The notes beneath the pieces are model-generated. The model worked only from the letters and a program-made list of their open reading frames with translations. It did not search any database and had not been told where the DNA came from. The position numbers and the translations under genes were made by a program. DNA of 64,000 nt from Mesorhizobium sp. CAU 1732 (lineage in GTDB: Bacteria > Pseudomonadota > Alphaproteobacteria > Rhizobiales > Rhizobiaceae): contig NZ_JBDQQR010000004.1 of the NCBI RefSeq assembly GCF_039888675.1, positions 62,001-126,000 of the forward strand. Reading direction: 5' to 3'. This document shows, in pieces, positions 26,960 to 36,188 of this stretch. Position 1 is the first letter of the stretch. Each line of letters begins with the position of its first letter.

Positions 26960-29900
26960 TCAGAAGTTGACTGCGAGCGTCGCCTTGAATCCGTGATCGG
27001 ATGCGCCACCGGCGAGTTGTCCAGTATAGGACAGGCCGAGTGTGGCATCGGGAGTGAGATTGAGGTCAAGCCCTGTCTCGATGACCGCGCTGTTCCGGGC
27101 GATCGGAACGCCGGCGATGGAAAAGGCGTCTCCGGCAGAGAGGGCATGGGTGCTATTGGGGGTGATGTCACCCAAGGCGTGACGCCAGCCGACCATGCCC
27201 TTGACCGTCGCACCCACGGTTCCGAGCGTAATGGCGTGTTCGGCGCGTAGGCCGAGCGTAGTGAAGGTGGTACTGGTGGTTTGGTTGACACTTGAGAGAG
27301 CCGCTGCGCCACCAGTTTCGGTGAAGCCATCGGTACGAAGGCTGACATGGGAGAGATTGGCGAAGGGCTCGAAACGGGTATCGCGAGCCTCAAAACCATA
27401 GCCCAGTTCGCCGAATGCCTGGAAAGTGCCAGCATTGTATCCGGCCGTAAGGCTATCGGTCAGACCGGGGATCGAGACCGAGCGATGGGTCTCGATGTCG
27501 TGCCATGTGTAGGCTGCACCCGTACGGAAGGCGACATTGCCCCATTCCGTTCCGCCATAAATGCCCAGATGATAATTGTCGCTCGATCCCGACGAAGCAC
27601 GATCGTCGGCTTTGAAGCTGGAATGGCTATAGCCGGTCAATATACCCACGCGCCAATTTCCGACAAGACCGTCAGTGCCGATCAGCAGACCGCCGGTCAA
27701 ACGGTCCAGGCTTGCGGCGTTGCCGTCGCTGTCGGTTGAGCCCCAAGAACCAAAGCCATGGCTCCAGAAGACTGGACCGGCATGATCGGCAGCGACCAGC
27801 ATGGGCGTGTCTCCCGGACCGTAAGCCAGCACCGGCGCATAGGACGCGCCTGCTGTTGCAAACGCTGCGCGGATACGATCATTGGCGGCGTTGCGAATGA
27901 CGCGGCTGTCTTCGATCAGCGCTGTATTTATGGATGCGTGTATCTCGCCTGACACCGCATCGAAGCTGGCGCGGATGAGATCGTCATCGTCGGCAAACTG
28001 GGCGATGGCGTCATAGACCGCGTGACCGGCAGCAAGGCCGATGCTCTCGATCCCCTCAGCCGCAGCGATCTGGTTGCGGGTCTGTGCGGCGGAAGCAAAG
28101 TCGCGTTCATTGCGCGACAGTTCCAGATCGACTGTGCCGGCTCCATAGTCGTAGACGAGCTGTGGCGTCAGGAAGGCGAAGTTCGAGGTGACGTCTTCGA
28201 ACGCGCCTGACAATGTACCATCAGCCGACACAATCGTATGGGTTGAGCGGATATCGTAATTGCCGTTCGCGCCGATATGGGCGACTGCCCCGCCATTGAG
28301 CGTGGCGTTGCCGGTCACCGTCACCAGATCGCTTTCGCTGCCTTCCGGGTTGACCTCGACGACAAGGTGCGAGCCAGCCTCGAAGACAAGATTTCCATCG
28401 ACCGTCAGCGTGCCGATCGAGTTGCCGGGCGAAAGCGTGCCGCCCGAAGCGACCGTCACCAGCGAGCGCGTGCCCGAACCGACGGTGCCAGAGCCGCCGA
28501 GCGTGCCACCAGCGAGCACATCGAGCGAGCCGCCAAGCGTGCCATTGCCAGCCGCGTCGCCCACCAGTAGCGTTCCTGCCTTGATGGCAGTGCTACCGGC
28601 AAAACCGGAACTATCGCCGGTCAGAAGCACCGTTCCCTCCCCATCGAGCGAGAACTGGCCGTTCCCCGAGATCTCCCCATGATAGGCAGCAGTGCCGCTA
28701 TCGACGAAAGCGAAAGACGTCCCGGCTCCGCCAAGTTCCACATCGCCGCCGAACCGCGTCGCTTCCGTCGCTAGCCCGCCGTCCGCGATCGTCCAGTCGA
28801 GCGTTGAGACGCCGTCGAGCGTCAACGTACCCACACCTTGCTTGACCATCACCCCGTCAGTGCCATTGAGACCGACGATGTCGCCATCAAAGCTGGCGTC
28901 GGAGTCCTGATCGAACACGATCGTTGCCGCATTGGCGATGTCGCCCGAGATCGAGGCGGCCTCGCCGATCAGCGTTCCAGCCTCGACAAAACTATTGCCG
29001 TAGGCGTTCCGGCCCGACAGTGACAGCGAGCCATCACCGCGCTTGACGAGATTGCCCGGCCCAATAATGTCTTGTGACAGCGTGAAGGTGTTGCCCGCAT
29101 CGGCAATGTCGAACCCGCCGCCCCCTTCTTCCATAGTGATGGCTCTGGCAGTCGATGTGTAGCCGGCTCCAGTCACACGCAGCGTGCCGCCATTGAAGGC
29201 CAACTCGCCCGATGCCGCACCAAGACTAGCATCCGAAGACACGGAAACGGCGCCGCCCAGGAGCTGCGTGCCGCCATGATAGGTATTATTGCCTTCGAGA
29301 ACGAGCATGCCACCCTGTGTCTTGGTGAGGCCGTCCGCTCCGGTGATTGTCGTGGCAATTTCGGCTGTTTCGCCGGCCAGCACGCGGATCTCGGCATTGC
29401 CGTCGATATTGCCCGAACCATTCACCACGAGGGAGCCGGGACCTTCCAGCCGATAACCGCCATCGACAAATTGAAGACCTTTGAAGCTTTGAGCGCCAGC
29501 GACCGTGACAGTGCCGCCGCCAAAACCTCCGGGCTCATTCCTGAACACGGCATGATTGCCTGCCCAGGAGACTGGAACGGCGCTGCCGCCATTCAGCCAT
29601 TGCGTGTTCGTCGCATTCCAAGTGCCGTCTCCGCCCTGCCAGTGCTGGAGCGTGTCGTCGCCAGGGGAAGCCACGAACAGGTCGATATTGCCACCACCGG
29701 CCTGGATTTCATAAGCGGCTGGCGCGGCAAGCCCTGGCGTGGTTCCGACCGTCAAGCCCGATCCAGACAGGTCGCCGCCATAGATCATCAGACGATAGTA
29801 GCCAAATCCCGCCACGCCATCGGCAGCGTCGTCACTTTGAGCAAGATTCAGCGTACCGTTGAGGGTGAGATCGCCGGCGACGGAGATGCTGTCACTCATG

Positions 29901-32038
29901 CCGGGAGAGCTAGAGGTCGCACCCGGACTGCCAAGTTCGTAGTTAAGGAGTGATCCCGCGGACAGGATAAGATCGCCGCTGATATTCAGCGTCCCGATCG
30001 AATTGCCAGGAGCAAGACTGCCGCCATCGGCAACCGTCGTCGTGCCGATAGTGCCTGATCCACCAAGCGTCGCGCCAGCGTTCACCGTCATTGTCCCGCC
30101 GAGGGTACCGTCAACCAGGACCGTGCCACCATGAACAGTGGTGTCGCCCGAGAAGCTCGAGCTATCGCCGATAAATATGGTGTTGCCAGCATAATGATTG
30201 AGGAACCCGGCACTGCCGCTGAGTTTGGTATCGAACGTGTAGGCGCTATCGGTGTGATTGAAGTTGAGGCTGGCGGCGTCTGTGTAAAACTGGATATGGG
30301 AAGCGGTCAGTGTCCCCGTTGCGACTGCATCTGTGGCGTCGACCGATGCGGCCCCGATATTGAGACTAGCAGAACCGGAGGTGTTCCCCACGCCTAACCA
30401 AACCGCCCCTGCATTCACAGTGCCGCCGTTCGATACGGTAACCGCCCCAGTGGACCCGTCTCCGAATCCGGCAACGACCAGCGGGCCGGCGATATCTGCG
30501 GTCGATCCCGCACCATCCACCAGGAGTACTCCAGACCCCAGTTGACCGTAATTGCCACCGCCGACGTTCATGAAAGTGGCCGAAGAAAGATGACCCCCGC
30601 CAAGGACGGACAATATTCCCTCACCACCAAAACCAACGGTTATGTCTGCCACCTCCAGGCTCGATCCACTACCGGTGACACGAACTTCGCCCCGAGACCC
30701 CGCAGCATCGCCGACATGAACCTTGTTGGCCGTCGATAGCGTACCGGCATTGGTCACGACCAGAGTGGCGTCATCGCCGGCGTTCTGACCGATCGTGCTT
30801 TGGCTAAGCGCGGAAGGGCGCTCAAGTGTGCCACCATCGATAATCAGGGCGCCGTCATGCACGGTGAAATCCCCGCCCAGAAGACCAGTCACGGTCAGCG
30901 TGCCGTTCGAAACTGTCGTGCCACCAGTGTGGGAGGCCGTTCCAGCCAGAGTTAGCGCACCGCCAGCCAGAGACAGACCCAGGCTGCCGGTTCCGCCGTC
31001 GTTGATCATGCCGGAAAATTTGGTCGGCCCGATATGAGAAGTATCCACCGTTAAGGTGCTGTCAGTGCTTCCGCCATTGGTAATCAAGCCGCTACCAGGC
31101 GTTTCACTGACAATAGCGCCGATGGTGGTGCTGTAGCCATTCAGGCGGAGCGTACCGCCCGTTCCGCCAGATATGTTGTCAAAACGAAAATCAGTTGTCG
31201 TCGTCAGCGCGTCGTCGGCGAGGAGGTTCAGCGAGCTGTCTTGATAGAACCGCTGCGTACCACCGCTGACAGCGCCGGAAACCGAGGCATTAAGGATGCT
31301 GTTGTCGTGGAAAGTTTGGTATCCGCCGCTGATAGCGTCGTTGGCCGAGGCGTCAAAAACGCTGCTGCCGTAGAAGTCTTGGGCTCCGCCGCTGACAGCT
31401 CCAATTGCCGACGCATCGAGTCTGCTGTCGGCATAGAAGAATTGAGTTCCGCCGCTGACGGCATCGGCGGCTGAAGCGTTGAGCACGCTGAGGCCGGCGA
31501 AAGACTGAATTCCGCCACTGACGGCATTGGCGGCCGATGCATTAAGGGTACTGGTGTTCCAGAAAGACTGGACTCCCCCGCTGATGGCGTTTGCCGCGGA
31601 AACTTTGAGCATGTTGGCGTTGTTGAAGGTCTGGTTGCCACCACTTATGGCATTCGCGGCTGAAGCGTTGAGCACGCTGTTGTCATAAAATTGCTGGGAT
31701 CCGTCGCTGAGCGCATATGCAGTCGAGGCGTTAAGCATACTGGAGTCCCGGAACGTCTGGGTTCCACCGGTAATGGCGTTCGTCGCCGACGCGTTCAGTT
31801 CGCTGGTGTCGAAGAAGTACTGCGTTCCGCCACTGACGGCGTCTCCCGCGGAAGCGTCAAGCGTGCTGGAATCGTAAAATTGCTGGAATCCGCTTGAAAA
31901 AGGGCCGCTCGTCGTCTCTGTGCCGGTAAAAGCCTGGCCGAAGGCGGGCAAGGGCATAGTGGTGATGACAATGAGCGGGAGCGCTTGTCCAGTTCGCCCA
32001 GTGCCACCGAACGACCTGATAATACCGGAAGCTCTCAT
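26960..32038 (-). CDS. Large autotransporter with 21-residue N-terminal repeats and beta-helix passenger
   Basis: Type V secretion protein of 1692 aa from the ATG at 32038, which has GGGAGAAGG upstream; an ATG at 32101 adds 21 codons. Signal sequence covers about residues 1-36 (GQALPLIVITTMPLPAFGQA). Residues about 49-278 are eleven 21-residue repeats. After these come beta-helix segments with autotransporter-associated repeats (GTLGGTMTVNAGATLGGSGT; TLGGSLDVLAGGTLGGSGTV) and PGNSIGTL boxes. The last 280 or so residues form the beta barrel, starting near WSHGFGSWGSTDSDG and ending in an aromatic residue (AVNF). It should be surface exposed and could serve adhesion or aggregation; function is inferred from the class. 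Confidence 0.9.
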   Translation of the reverse strand: MRASGIIRSFGGTGRTGQALPLIVITTMPLPAFGQAFTGTETTSGPFSSGFQQFYDSSTLDASAGDAVSGGTQYFFDTSELNASATNAITGGTQTFRDSSMLNASTAYALSDGSQQFYDNSVLNASAANAISGGNQTFNNANMLKVSAANAISGGVQSFWNTSTLNASAANAVSGGIQSFAGLSVLNASAADAVSGGTQFFYADSRLDASAIGAVSGGAQDFYGSSVFDASANDAISGGYQTFHDNSILNASVSGAVSGGTQRFYQDSSLNLLADDALTTTTDFRFDNISGGTGGTLRLNGYSTTIGAIVSETPGSGLITNGGSTDSTLTVDTSHIGPTKFSGMINDGGTGSLGLSLAGGALTLAGTASHTGGTTVSNGTLTVTGLLGGDFTVHDGALIIDGGTLERPSALSQSTIGQNAGDDATLVVTNAGTLSTANKVHVGDAAGSRGEVRVTGSGSSLEVADITVGFGGEGILSVLGGGHLSSATFMNVGGGNYGQLGSGVLLVDGAGSTADIAGPLVVAGFGDGSTGAVTVSNGGTVNAGAVWLGVGNTSGSASLNIGAASVDATDAVATGTLTASHIQFYTDAASLNFNHTDSAYTFDTKLSGSAGFLNHYAGNTIFIGDSSSFSGDTTVHGGTVLVDGTLGGTMTVNAGATLGGSGTIGTTTVADGGSLAPGNSIGTLNISGDLILSAGSLLNYELGSPGATSSSPGMSDSISVAGDLTLNGTLNLAQSDDAADGVAGFGYYRLMIYGGDLSGSGLTVGTTPGLAAPAAYEIQAGGGNIDLFVASPGDDTLQHWQGGDGTWNATNTQWLNGGSAVPVSWAGNHAVFRNEPGGFGGGTVTVAGAQSFKGLQFVDGGYRLEGPGSLVVNGSGNIDGNAEIRVLAGETAEIATTITGADGLTKTQGGMLVLEGNNTYHGGTQLLGGAVSVSSDASLGAASGELAFNGGTLRVTGAGYTSTARAITMEEGGGGFDIADAGNTFTLSQDIIGPGNLVKRGDGSLSLSGRNAYGNSFVEAGTLIGEAASISGDIANAATIVFDQDSDASFDGDIVGLNGTDGVMVKQGVGTLTLDGVSTLDWTIADGGLATEATRFGGDVELGGAGTSFAFVDSGTAAYHGEISGNGQFSLDGEGTVLLTGDSSGFAGSTAIKAGTLLVGDAAGNGTLGGSLDVLAGGTLGGSGTVGSGTRSLVTVASGGTLSPGNSIGTLTVDGNLVFEAGSHLVVEVNPEGSESDLVTVTGNATLNGGAVAHIGANGNYDIRSTHTIVSADGTLSGAFEDVTSNFAFLTPQLVYDYGAGTVDLELSRNERDFASAAQTRNQIAAAEGIESIGLAAGHAVYDAIAQFADDDDLIRASFDAVSGEIHASINTALIEDSRVIRNAANDRIRAAFATAGASYAPVLAYGPGDTPMLVAADHAGPVFWSHGFGSWGSTDSDGNAASLDRLTGGLLIGTDGLVGNWRVGILTGYSHSSFKADDRASSGSSDNYHLGIYGGTEWGNVAFRTGAAYTWHDIETHRSVSIPGLTDSLTAGYNAGTFQAFGELGYGFEARDTRFEPFANLSHVSLRTDGFTETGGAAALSSVNQTTSTTFTTLGLRAEHAITLGTVGATVKGMVGWRHALGDITPNSTHALSAGDAFSIAGVPIARNSAVIETGLDLNLTPDATLGLSYTGQLAGGASDHGFKATLAVNF
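31205..31894 (-). repeat. Eleven-fold 63-bp (21-codon) tandem repeat inside the autotransporter
   Basis: Eleven consecutive units with the pattern SGGxQxF followed by LNASAxNAx, each 21 codons except the first (20). Spacing is exact although the DNA has diverged between units, so the repeat has been kept in frame for a long time. Nothing like a CRISPR: units are adjacent without spacers. Confidence 0.9.
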
Positions 32039-32393
32039 GGCCTTCTCCCCGCTCTCGGCCCTTAGAAACGTTCGGCTGATTGCTTGGATGCCAGCACACA
32101 AGGGTTCTTTTAGTACTATCGCTTTTTTGCCATACTGAACTGCCCAGTCAACTGAAGATTCCGTTGAGGGCTGGCTAAAAACTACTGCGTGCCGCCAACC
32201 GACCAGCTAAACCGGGACGGGAGGCATCAACGTTGCGTCCGAGGCTTTGCTTCCGGCCACATCAAGGAAACATCCGCAGCATCGAGCGAGCAGTTCGGCT
32301 GAAGCGGCTGGTAAACGGTATGGGCCAGCAGATCGCCCACTATCGGGAGCGCCGGCCTGGCGAACTTAAAACAATCCACTCGGCCTTTCAGGA

Positions 32394-32560
32394 TCAATGA
32401 AACCGGAGAACGACGATAGCTGCAACCTCCTCGGGAAAAGGCGTGCCGTAGGTCATCGCCACCGCGCGGCCCATCGAGTGGCCGACGAGGACGGTCTTTC
32501 CAATCGCAGCGGGCCTACCGCAATTGTGGATCGCGAGCGCCTGCGAATCGGACGTGCCCG
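32394..32560 (-). pseudogene. Alpha/beta-hydrolase fragment
   Basis: A minus-strand frame encodes KTVLVGHSMGRAVAMTYG followed by FPEEVAAIVVL, the nucleophile elbow (GHSMG, catalytic serine) and following helix of an alpha/beta hydrolase. Neither the beginning nor the aspartate/histidine end of such an enzyme is present. The rest of the 32102-32671 interval shows no gene I can support. Confidence 0.5.
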
Positions 32561-32671
32561 ATAGGGGAACCCATACTACAGCCATTGACCGGCGCGGTCG
32601 AAGGCGAACACCTCGTATGTGCGTCAACGCCGGCAGCCGATTGGCCGATTGTTTCGTGCGGTTTCGCTTAC

Positions 32672-33127
32672 TTAGTGGCCGCCGCCCAGGTATCGTCCCA
32701 GTGCTTCGAGCATGCCTTCCCAGCCGGAGCGATGGCCCGCAACGTCATCCTGGCCATCAAAATAGAGGCCTTGCTCCACAAGACTCATCCGTGTTCCGTG
32801 ATCCGCTTCCTCGAATGTGACGGCGACCGTGCCGGCAAAGGTGAGCCGGCCGTCGCTGCTGAGAGACGTTGAATACACAATCCGCCTCCCAGCTTCGATT
32901 TCGAGGTAACGGTTCTCGTTGACATACTGCTGACCACCTATCGCCCCGAAGCGGCAGACATCCGTTTCTCCAACGGCAAACCGAAACTGGTCGAAATTCA
33001 GCTCCCAGCCCTCTCCCGGATCGCTCCATACCCGCTGGGCTTCCTCACTAGACCAGGCTGCGAAAACGGTATCCACCGGTCCGGCGAAATCCTTCGTGAG
33101 ATCGATCGTTCCTTCGATAACGCTCAT
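32672..33127 (-). CDS. SRPBCC/AHSA1-family protein
   Basis: A 151-aa START-like (SRPBCC) fold protein with the AHSA1/polyketide-cyclase pattern: DLTKDFAGPVDTVFAAWSS at the start, TFAGTVAVTFEEADHGTRMSLVEQG, and GHRSGWEGMLEALGRYLG at the end. Such proteins bind hydrophobic ligands in a cavity and often sit with ArsR or GlxA-type regulators. Here it is divergent from a GlxA-like gene with about 110 bp between them, so a shared control region is likely. Ligand unknown. Confidence 0.85.
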   Translation of the reverse strand: MSVIEGTIDLTKDFAGPVDTVFAAWSSEEAQRVWSDPGEGWELNFDQFRFAVGETDVCRFGAIGGQQYVNENRYLEIEAGRRIVYSTSLSSDGRLTFAGTVAVTFEEADHGTRMSLVEQGLYFDGQDDVAGHRSGWEGMLEALGRYLGGGH

Positions 33128-33235
33128 GTTCCGGTCCTTCCGTTCCAGTGTTTCAGATGGAACGACATTGGACCGGATCGACTGCTGAATTTAGCGGCAG
33201 ACTCGACGGCTTCGGGGCATTTGTGCCAGATTTCG

Positions 33236-34249
33236 ATGATGCCGATACGCCCGCGTCCTACAGAACCGCTTCGTGTTTCGATCCTCAGCCTGCCGGAAAG
33301 CGGGACGATGGCGGCCTTCGGCCTGCACGAGGTTCTCGGCGATACAGGGACAAATGACGAGGCGCTGTCCCGGCCGCTTCATCCGGCGTTGGTGGCGTAC
33401 CATCGCCGACCATTCCGATCCAGCACCGGGTTGCGCGTGACGCCCGAAGGGGACCTGACCGGCGACTGTGCCGACGTCGTCATCGTCTGCGACATTCACC
33501 TGAACCGCGGCGAGACGCCTGAAGGACGATGGCGCGACGAGATCGCATGGGTACGCCGTCACATTGACCATGGAGCCGTGGTTTGCGCGACCTGCAGCGG
33601 TTCCGTGCTGCTTGCCGAAGCCGGCCTGCTGGATGGCGCCGAGGCCGCGTCGCACTGGTCCATGGCCGACCTGTTCCGCGACCGCTATCCAAGCGTCAGG
33701 TTCAGGCCGGAGCGGATCTTGTGCGACAGCGGCCGCGGTGGCCGGTTGATCACCACAGGCGGCGCGTCTTCGTGGCAGGATCTCGCGCTCTATCTGATCG
33801 GACGCTTCTGTGGTGCGGAGGAAGCGGCTCGCGTCGCACGCCTTTTCCTGCTCGGCGACCGCGGTTATGGTCAGTTACCGTTCGCTTCCATGGCGCGCCC
33901 GCGCCAGCATAGCGATGCCGTCATCTCGAAGATCCAGGCGTGGCTGGTCGATAACTACGCAACGACCAATCCGGTTTCCGTGATGGTCGGCCGGTCCGGT
34001 CTGTCGGAGCGCAGCTTCAAGCGTCGTTTCTCCGCAGCCACGGGGTATACGCCCGTCGAATATGTCCAGGCGCTGAGGATCGAGGAAGCCAAGCAGATGC
34101 TCGAGACAGAGAACTTGGCCATAGAGGACGTCTCCGCCGCGGTCGGTTATGAAGATCCGACATTCTTCCGCAAGCTGTTCAAGCGCCGCACGGGCGTAAC
34201 GCCGGCGCAGTACCGCCAGCACAACCGCATTCGCGGCCTCTCCGCTTGA
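33236..34249 (+). CDS. GlxA-type transcriptional regulator (DJ-1/PfpI plus AraC domains)
   Basis: About 337 aa. The N-terminal half is a DJ-1/PfpI-like domain with the elbow VCATCSGSVLLAEAG; the C-terminal third is an AraC-type double helix-turn-helix (SGLSERSFKRRFSAATGYTP ... AVGYEDPTFFRKLFKRRTGV). A TTG at 33221 opens the frame; I chose the ATG at 33236, with a second ATG three bases later. It leads a small plus-strand cluster (GST, membrane protein, VOC protein) and is divergent from the SRPBCC gene, both likely targets. Confidence 0.85.
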   Translation: MMPIRPRPTEPLRVSILSLPESGTMAAFGLHEVLGDTGTNDEALSRPLHPALVAYHRRPFRSSTGLRVTPEGDLTGDCADVVIVCDIHLNRGETPEGRWRDEIAWVRRHIDHGAVVCATCSGSVLLAEAGLLDGAEAASHWSMADLFRDRYPSVRFRPERILCDSGRGGRLITTGGASSWQDLALYLIGRFCGAEEAARVARLFLLGDRGYGQLPFASMARPRQHSDAVISKIQAWLVDNYATTNPVSVMVGRSGLSERSFKRRFSAATGYTPVEYVQALRIEEAKQMLETENLAIEDVSAAVGYEDPTFFRKLFKRRTGVTPAQYRQHNRIRGLSA

Positions 34250-34359
34250 TGGCCGTTTTGCCCCGAAAGCGGCGGAACTGCCTCTAACGCCATCGGGCCT
34301 GGTTTGTCACCGTCTTGGAGCGAAGGGCGCATGGCGCCCGGCTTCAACGGAGGCAAGCC

Positions 34360-34980
34360 ATGGACTTCTACCACACCCCGACAAGCTGTTCGCAGGCCAC
34401 GCATATCCTGCTGCGCGAGGCGAAGCTCGATTTCCGGCCGCACAAGGTCGATATCTTCAGCCGCACCCTGGAGGACGGCTCCGACTACACGCAGGTCAAT
34501 CCGAATGGGTACGTGCCAGCGCTTGTGCTCGACGACGACATGTTGCTGACCGAGAACGTGGCAATCATCGACTGGATCGCCGGCCAGTCGCCGGCCCTTC
34601 TTCCTGACGGGAAGCTCGGACGAACCCGGCATTTGCAAATGCTCGCGTTCCTCTCGACGGAAGTGCACAAGCCGTTCATCCCGCTCTTCTTCCTTGAAGA
34701 CGAGGCAGAGCAGGCCCGCTTGCGCGAGATTCTGGCCCAGCGCTTCTCCTGGATGGCCTCGAAGATGGAGGGCGATTACCTGTTCGGCTGCCGTTTCACC
34801 GGTGCGGACGCATTTCTCTACGTCATGCTCCGCTGGGCAGCGATGGTCGGGCTCGAAACCCCGCGCCGCTTCGAGGCATTTGTCGAGGCCGTCGAATGCC
34901 GCGGCTCCGTGAAAGCCGTTCTCGCGGCGGAGGGACTCCAGCCGCTTTGCGCCGCCGCGTCGCCATTACCTGCAACGTAA
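34360..34980 (+). CDS. Glutathione S-transferase family protein
   Basis: A 206-aa GST. The N-terminal thioredoxin-like domain reads MDFYHTPTSCSQATHILLRE with serine/cysteine near the usual catalytic position, NPNGYVPALVLDDDMLLTEN (cis-proline and the glutathione-binding E/S region written here as TEN instead of TES), then a helical domain. It resembles bacterial beta-class/GstA proteins. Start ATG 34360 has GGAGGCAA 5' of it; the frame to 34315 lacks such a site. It follows the GlxA-like regulator. Confidence 0.85.
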   Translation: MDFYHTPTSCSQATHILLREAKLDFRPHKVDIFSRTLEDGSDYTQVNPNGYVPALVLDDDMLLTENVAIIDWIAGQSPALLPDGKLGRTRHLQMLAFLSTEVHKPFIPLFFLEDEAEQARLREILAQRFSWMASKMEGDYLFGCRFTGADAFLYVMLRWAAMVGLETPRRFEAFVEAVECRGSVKAVLAAEGLQPLCAAASPLPAT

Positions 34981-35038
34981 TCGATCTGCGTCCCGAACCG
35001 GCGTCATATCCCGCCATATTCGAACACGGAGTGCCGCA

Positions 35039-35413
35039 ATGACGATCAACAAAATCCTCGCTTTCGATGCTCTCACCTGCGCCCTGATGGCAATTGTCCT
35101 GGCGCTTTCGGCGGGCGCGCTGGCGCCGCTGCTGTCCCTGCCGCGCGATCTTCTCTTCTATGCGGGCTGCGTGCTGTTCCCGATCGCCATTTTCATGGCG
35201 GTCCTGGCGCGCCAAGACCGACCCTGGGCTGCCGGCGTGTGGCTGGTTATCGCGGGCAATGCCGCATGGGGGCTGGCCAGCCTCGCCGTCCTGTTGCTGA
35301 CGGCCCCGAACATGCTGGGCGCCGGCTTTCTGGTGGCCCAGGCTTTGGTCGTGGCTGTGCTGGCCTTAGCCGAATTCAAGGCTGTTGGCCGCCCCGCGGC
35401 GGGCATGGCGTAG
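35039..35413 (+). CDS. Small four-helix membrane protein
   Basis: A 124-aa protein with four predicted membrane helices (about residues 10-32, 38-57, 66-87, 93-113) and short charged loops. No family name comes to mind with certainty. It starts 58 bp after the GST gene and ends 11 bp before the VOC gene, in the same direction, so it is probably co-transcribed. Confidence 0.75.
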   Translation: MTINKILAFDALTCALMAIVLALSAGALAPLLSLPRDLLFYAGCVLFPIAIFMAVLARQDRPWAAGVWLVIAGNAAWGLASLAVLLLTAPNMLGAGFLVAQALVVAVLALAEFKAVGRPAAGMA

Positions 35414-35424
35414 GCGACGACGAG

Positions 35425-35964
35425 ATGTACAGCACCCTTCCTCGCCGGATATTTCTGGCAGCCGGCCTCGGCCTGTTCGTCGCTCGCCCTGCGCTCGGCC
35501 AGACACAAACGCACGCGAACCACGGAGTACCCGCAATGAAGATCCGCGACCTCTATCCGCTCATCACGACCCCGGCGCTCGCCGAGGCACGAGACTTCTA
35601 TGTCACCCATTTCGGCTTCCAGGTGGCGTTCGAAGCCACCTGGTTCGTTTACCTCACCGGTTCGGGCGAGGACGGAACATGCGGGGCCACCCTGGCTTTC
35701 ATGCACCCTGATCACCCGTCCAATCCTCCCGGTCCCGAAACCTTCAACGGCCTCGGCATGATCCTCACGGTCGAGACCAGCGATGCGGCAGCCTTGTTCG
35801 AGAGCCTGCAACGCGGCGGTGCGCCGATTGTTCATCCGCTGACCGACGAGGATTGGGGACAGCGCCGCTTCATGACGCGGGACCCCGCCGGCGTCCTGGT
35901 CGATGTGGTCGAGCAGATCGAACCAGCAGCCGGATTCTGGGATCCATATATGGTCCAGGATTGA
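35425..35964 (+). CDS. VOC-family (glyoxalase/bleomycin resistance fold) protein with export-type N-terminus
   Basis: The core from ATG 35536 (MKIRDLYPLITTPALAEARDFYV) is a classical one-module VOC domain, with GMILTVETSDAAALFESLQ and RFMTRDPAGVLVDVVEQI. The same frame starts at ATG 35425 and adds PRRIFLAAGLGLFVARPALG, which reads like a twin-arginine or Sec signal. A secreted VOC protein of this kind would be unusual; either start is possible. I list the longer form because no better ribosome site is visible for the shorter one. Substrate unknown. Confidence 0.75.
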   Translation: MYSTLPRRIFLAAGLGLFVARPALGQTQTHANHGVPAMKIRDLYPLITTPALAEARDFYVTHFGFQVAFEATWFVYLTGSGEDGTCGATLAFMHPDHPSNPPGPETFNGLGMILTVETSDAAALFESLQRGGAPIVHPLTDEDWGQRRFMTRDPAGVLVDVVEQIEPAAGFWDPYMVQD

Positions 35965-36188
35965 TTGACTGGCCCCGTCCCCCATATGTTTTTATAAGAG
36001 ATGTCGCGAGTTGGGTGATTTCTTTGAGAACGCCACCGACCGAGGGTTTCCGGGCGAAGGAGCTTGGCAAGGTCGCGAATATCAGAACCCGAACATCGCG
36101 CCTTGCTCTCCGACGTTGCGGTGAGGAATACATCGAACAATTCAAGCTAGGCTTGAACGATCTCGCGCTCGCGAAGTAGCCGGTTTGT

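Noticed and set aside
31205..31894. Regular 63-bp repeats considered as a CRISPR array
   Set aside because: Units are contiguous, diverged and in frame with a protein repeat; there are no unique spacers and no cas genes.
35989..36179. Plus-strand frame after the VOC gene (GFRAKELGKVANIRT region)
   Set aside because: No suitable start and no family match; treated as intergenic between the VOC gene and the giant autotransporter.
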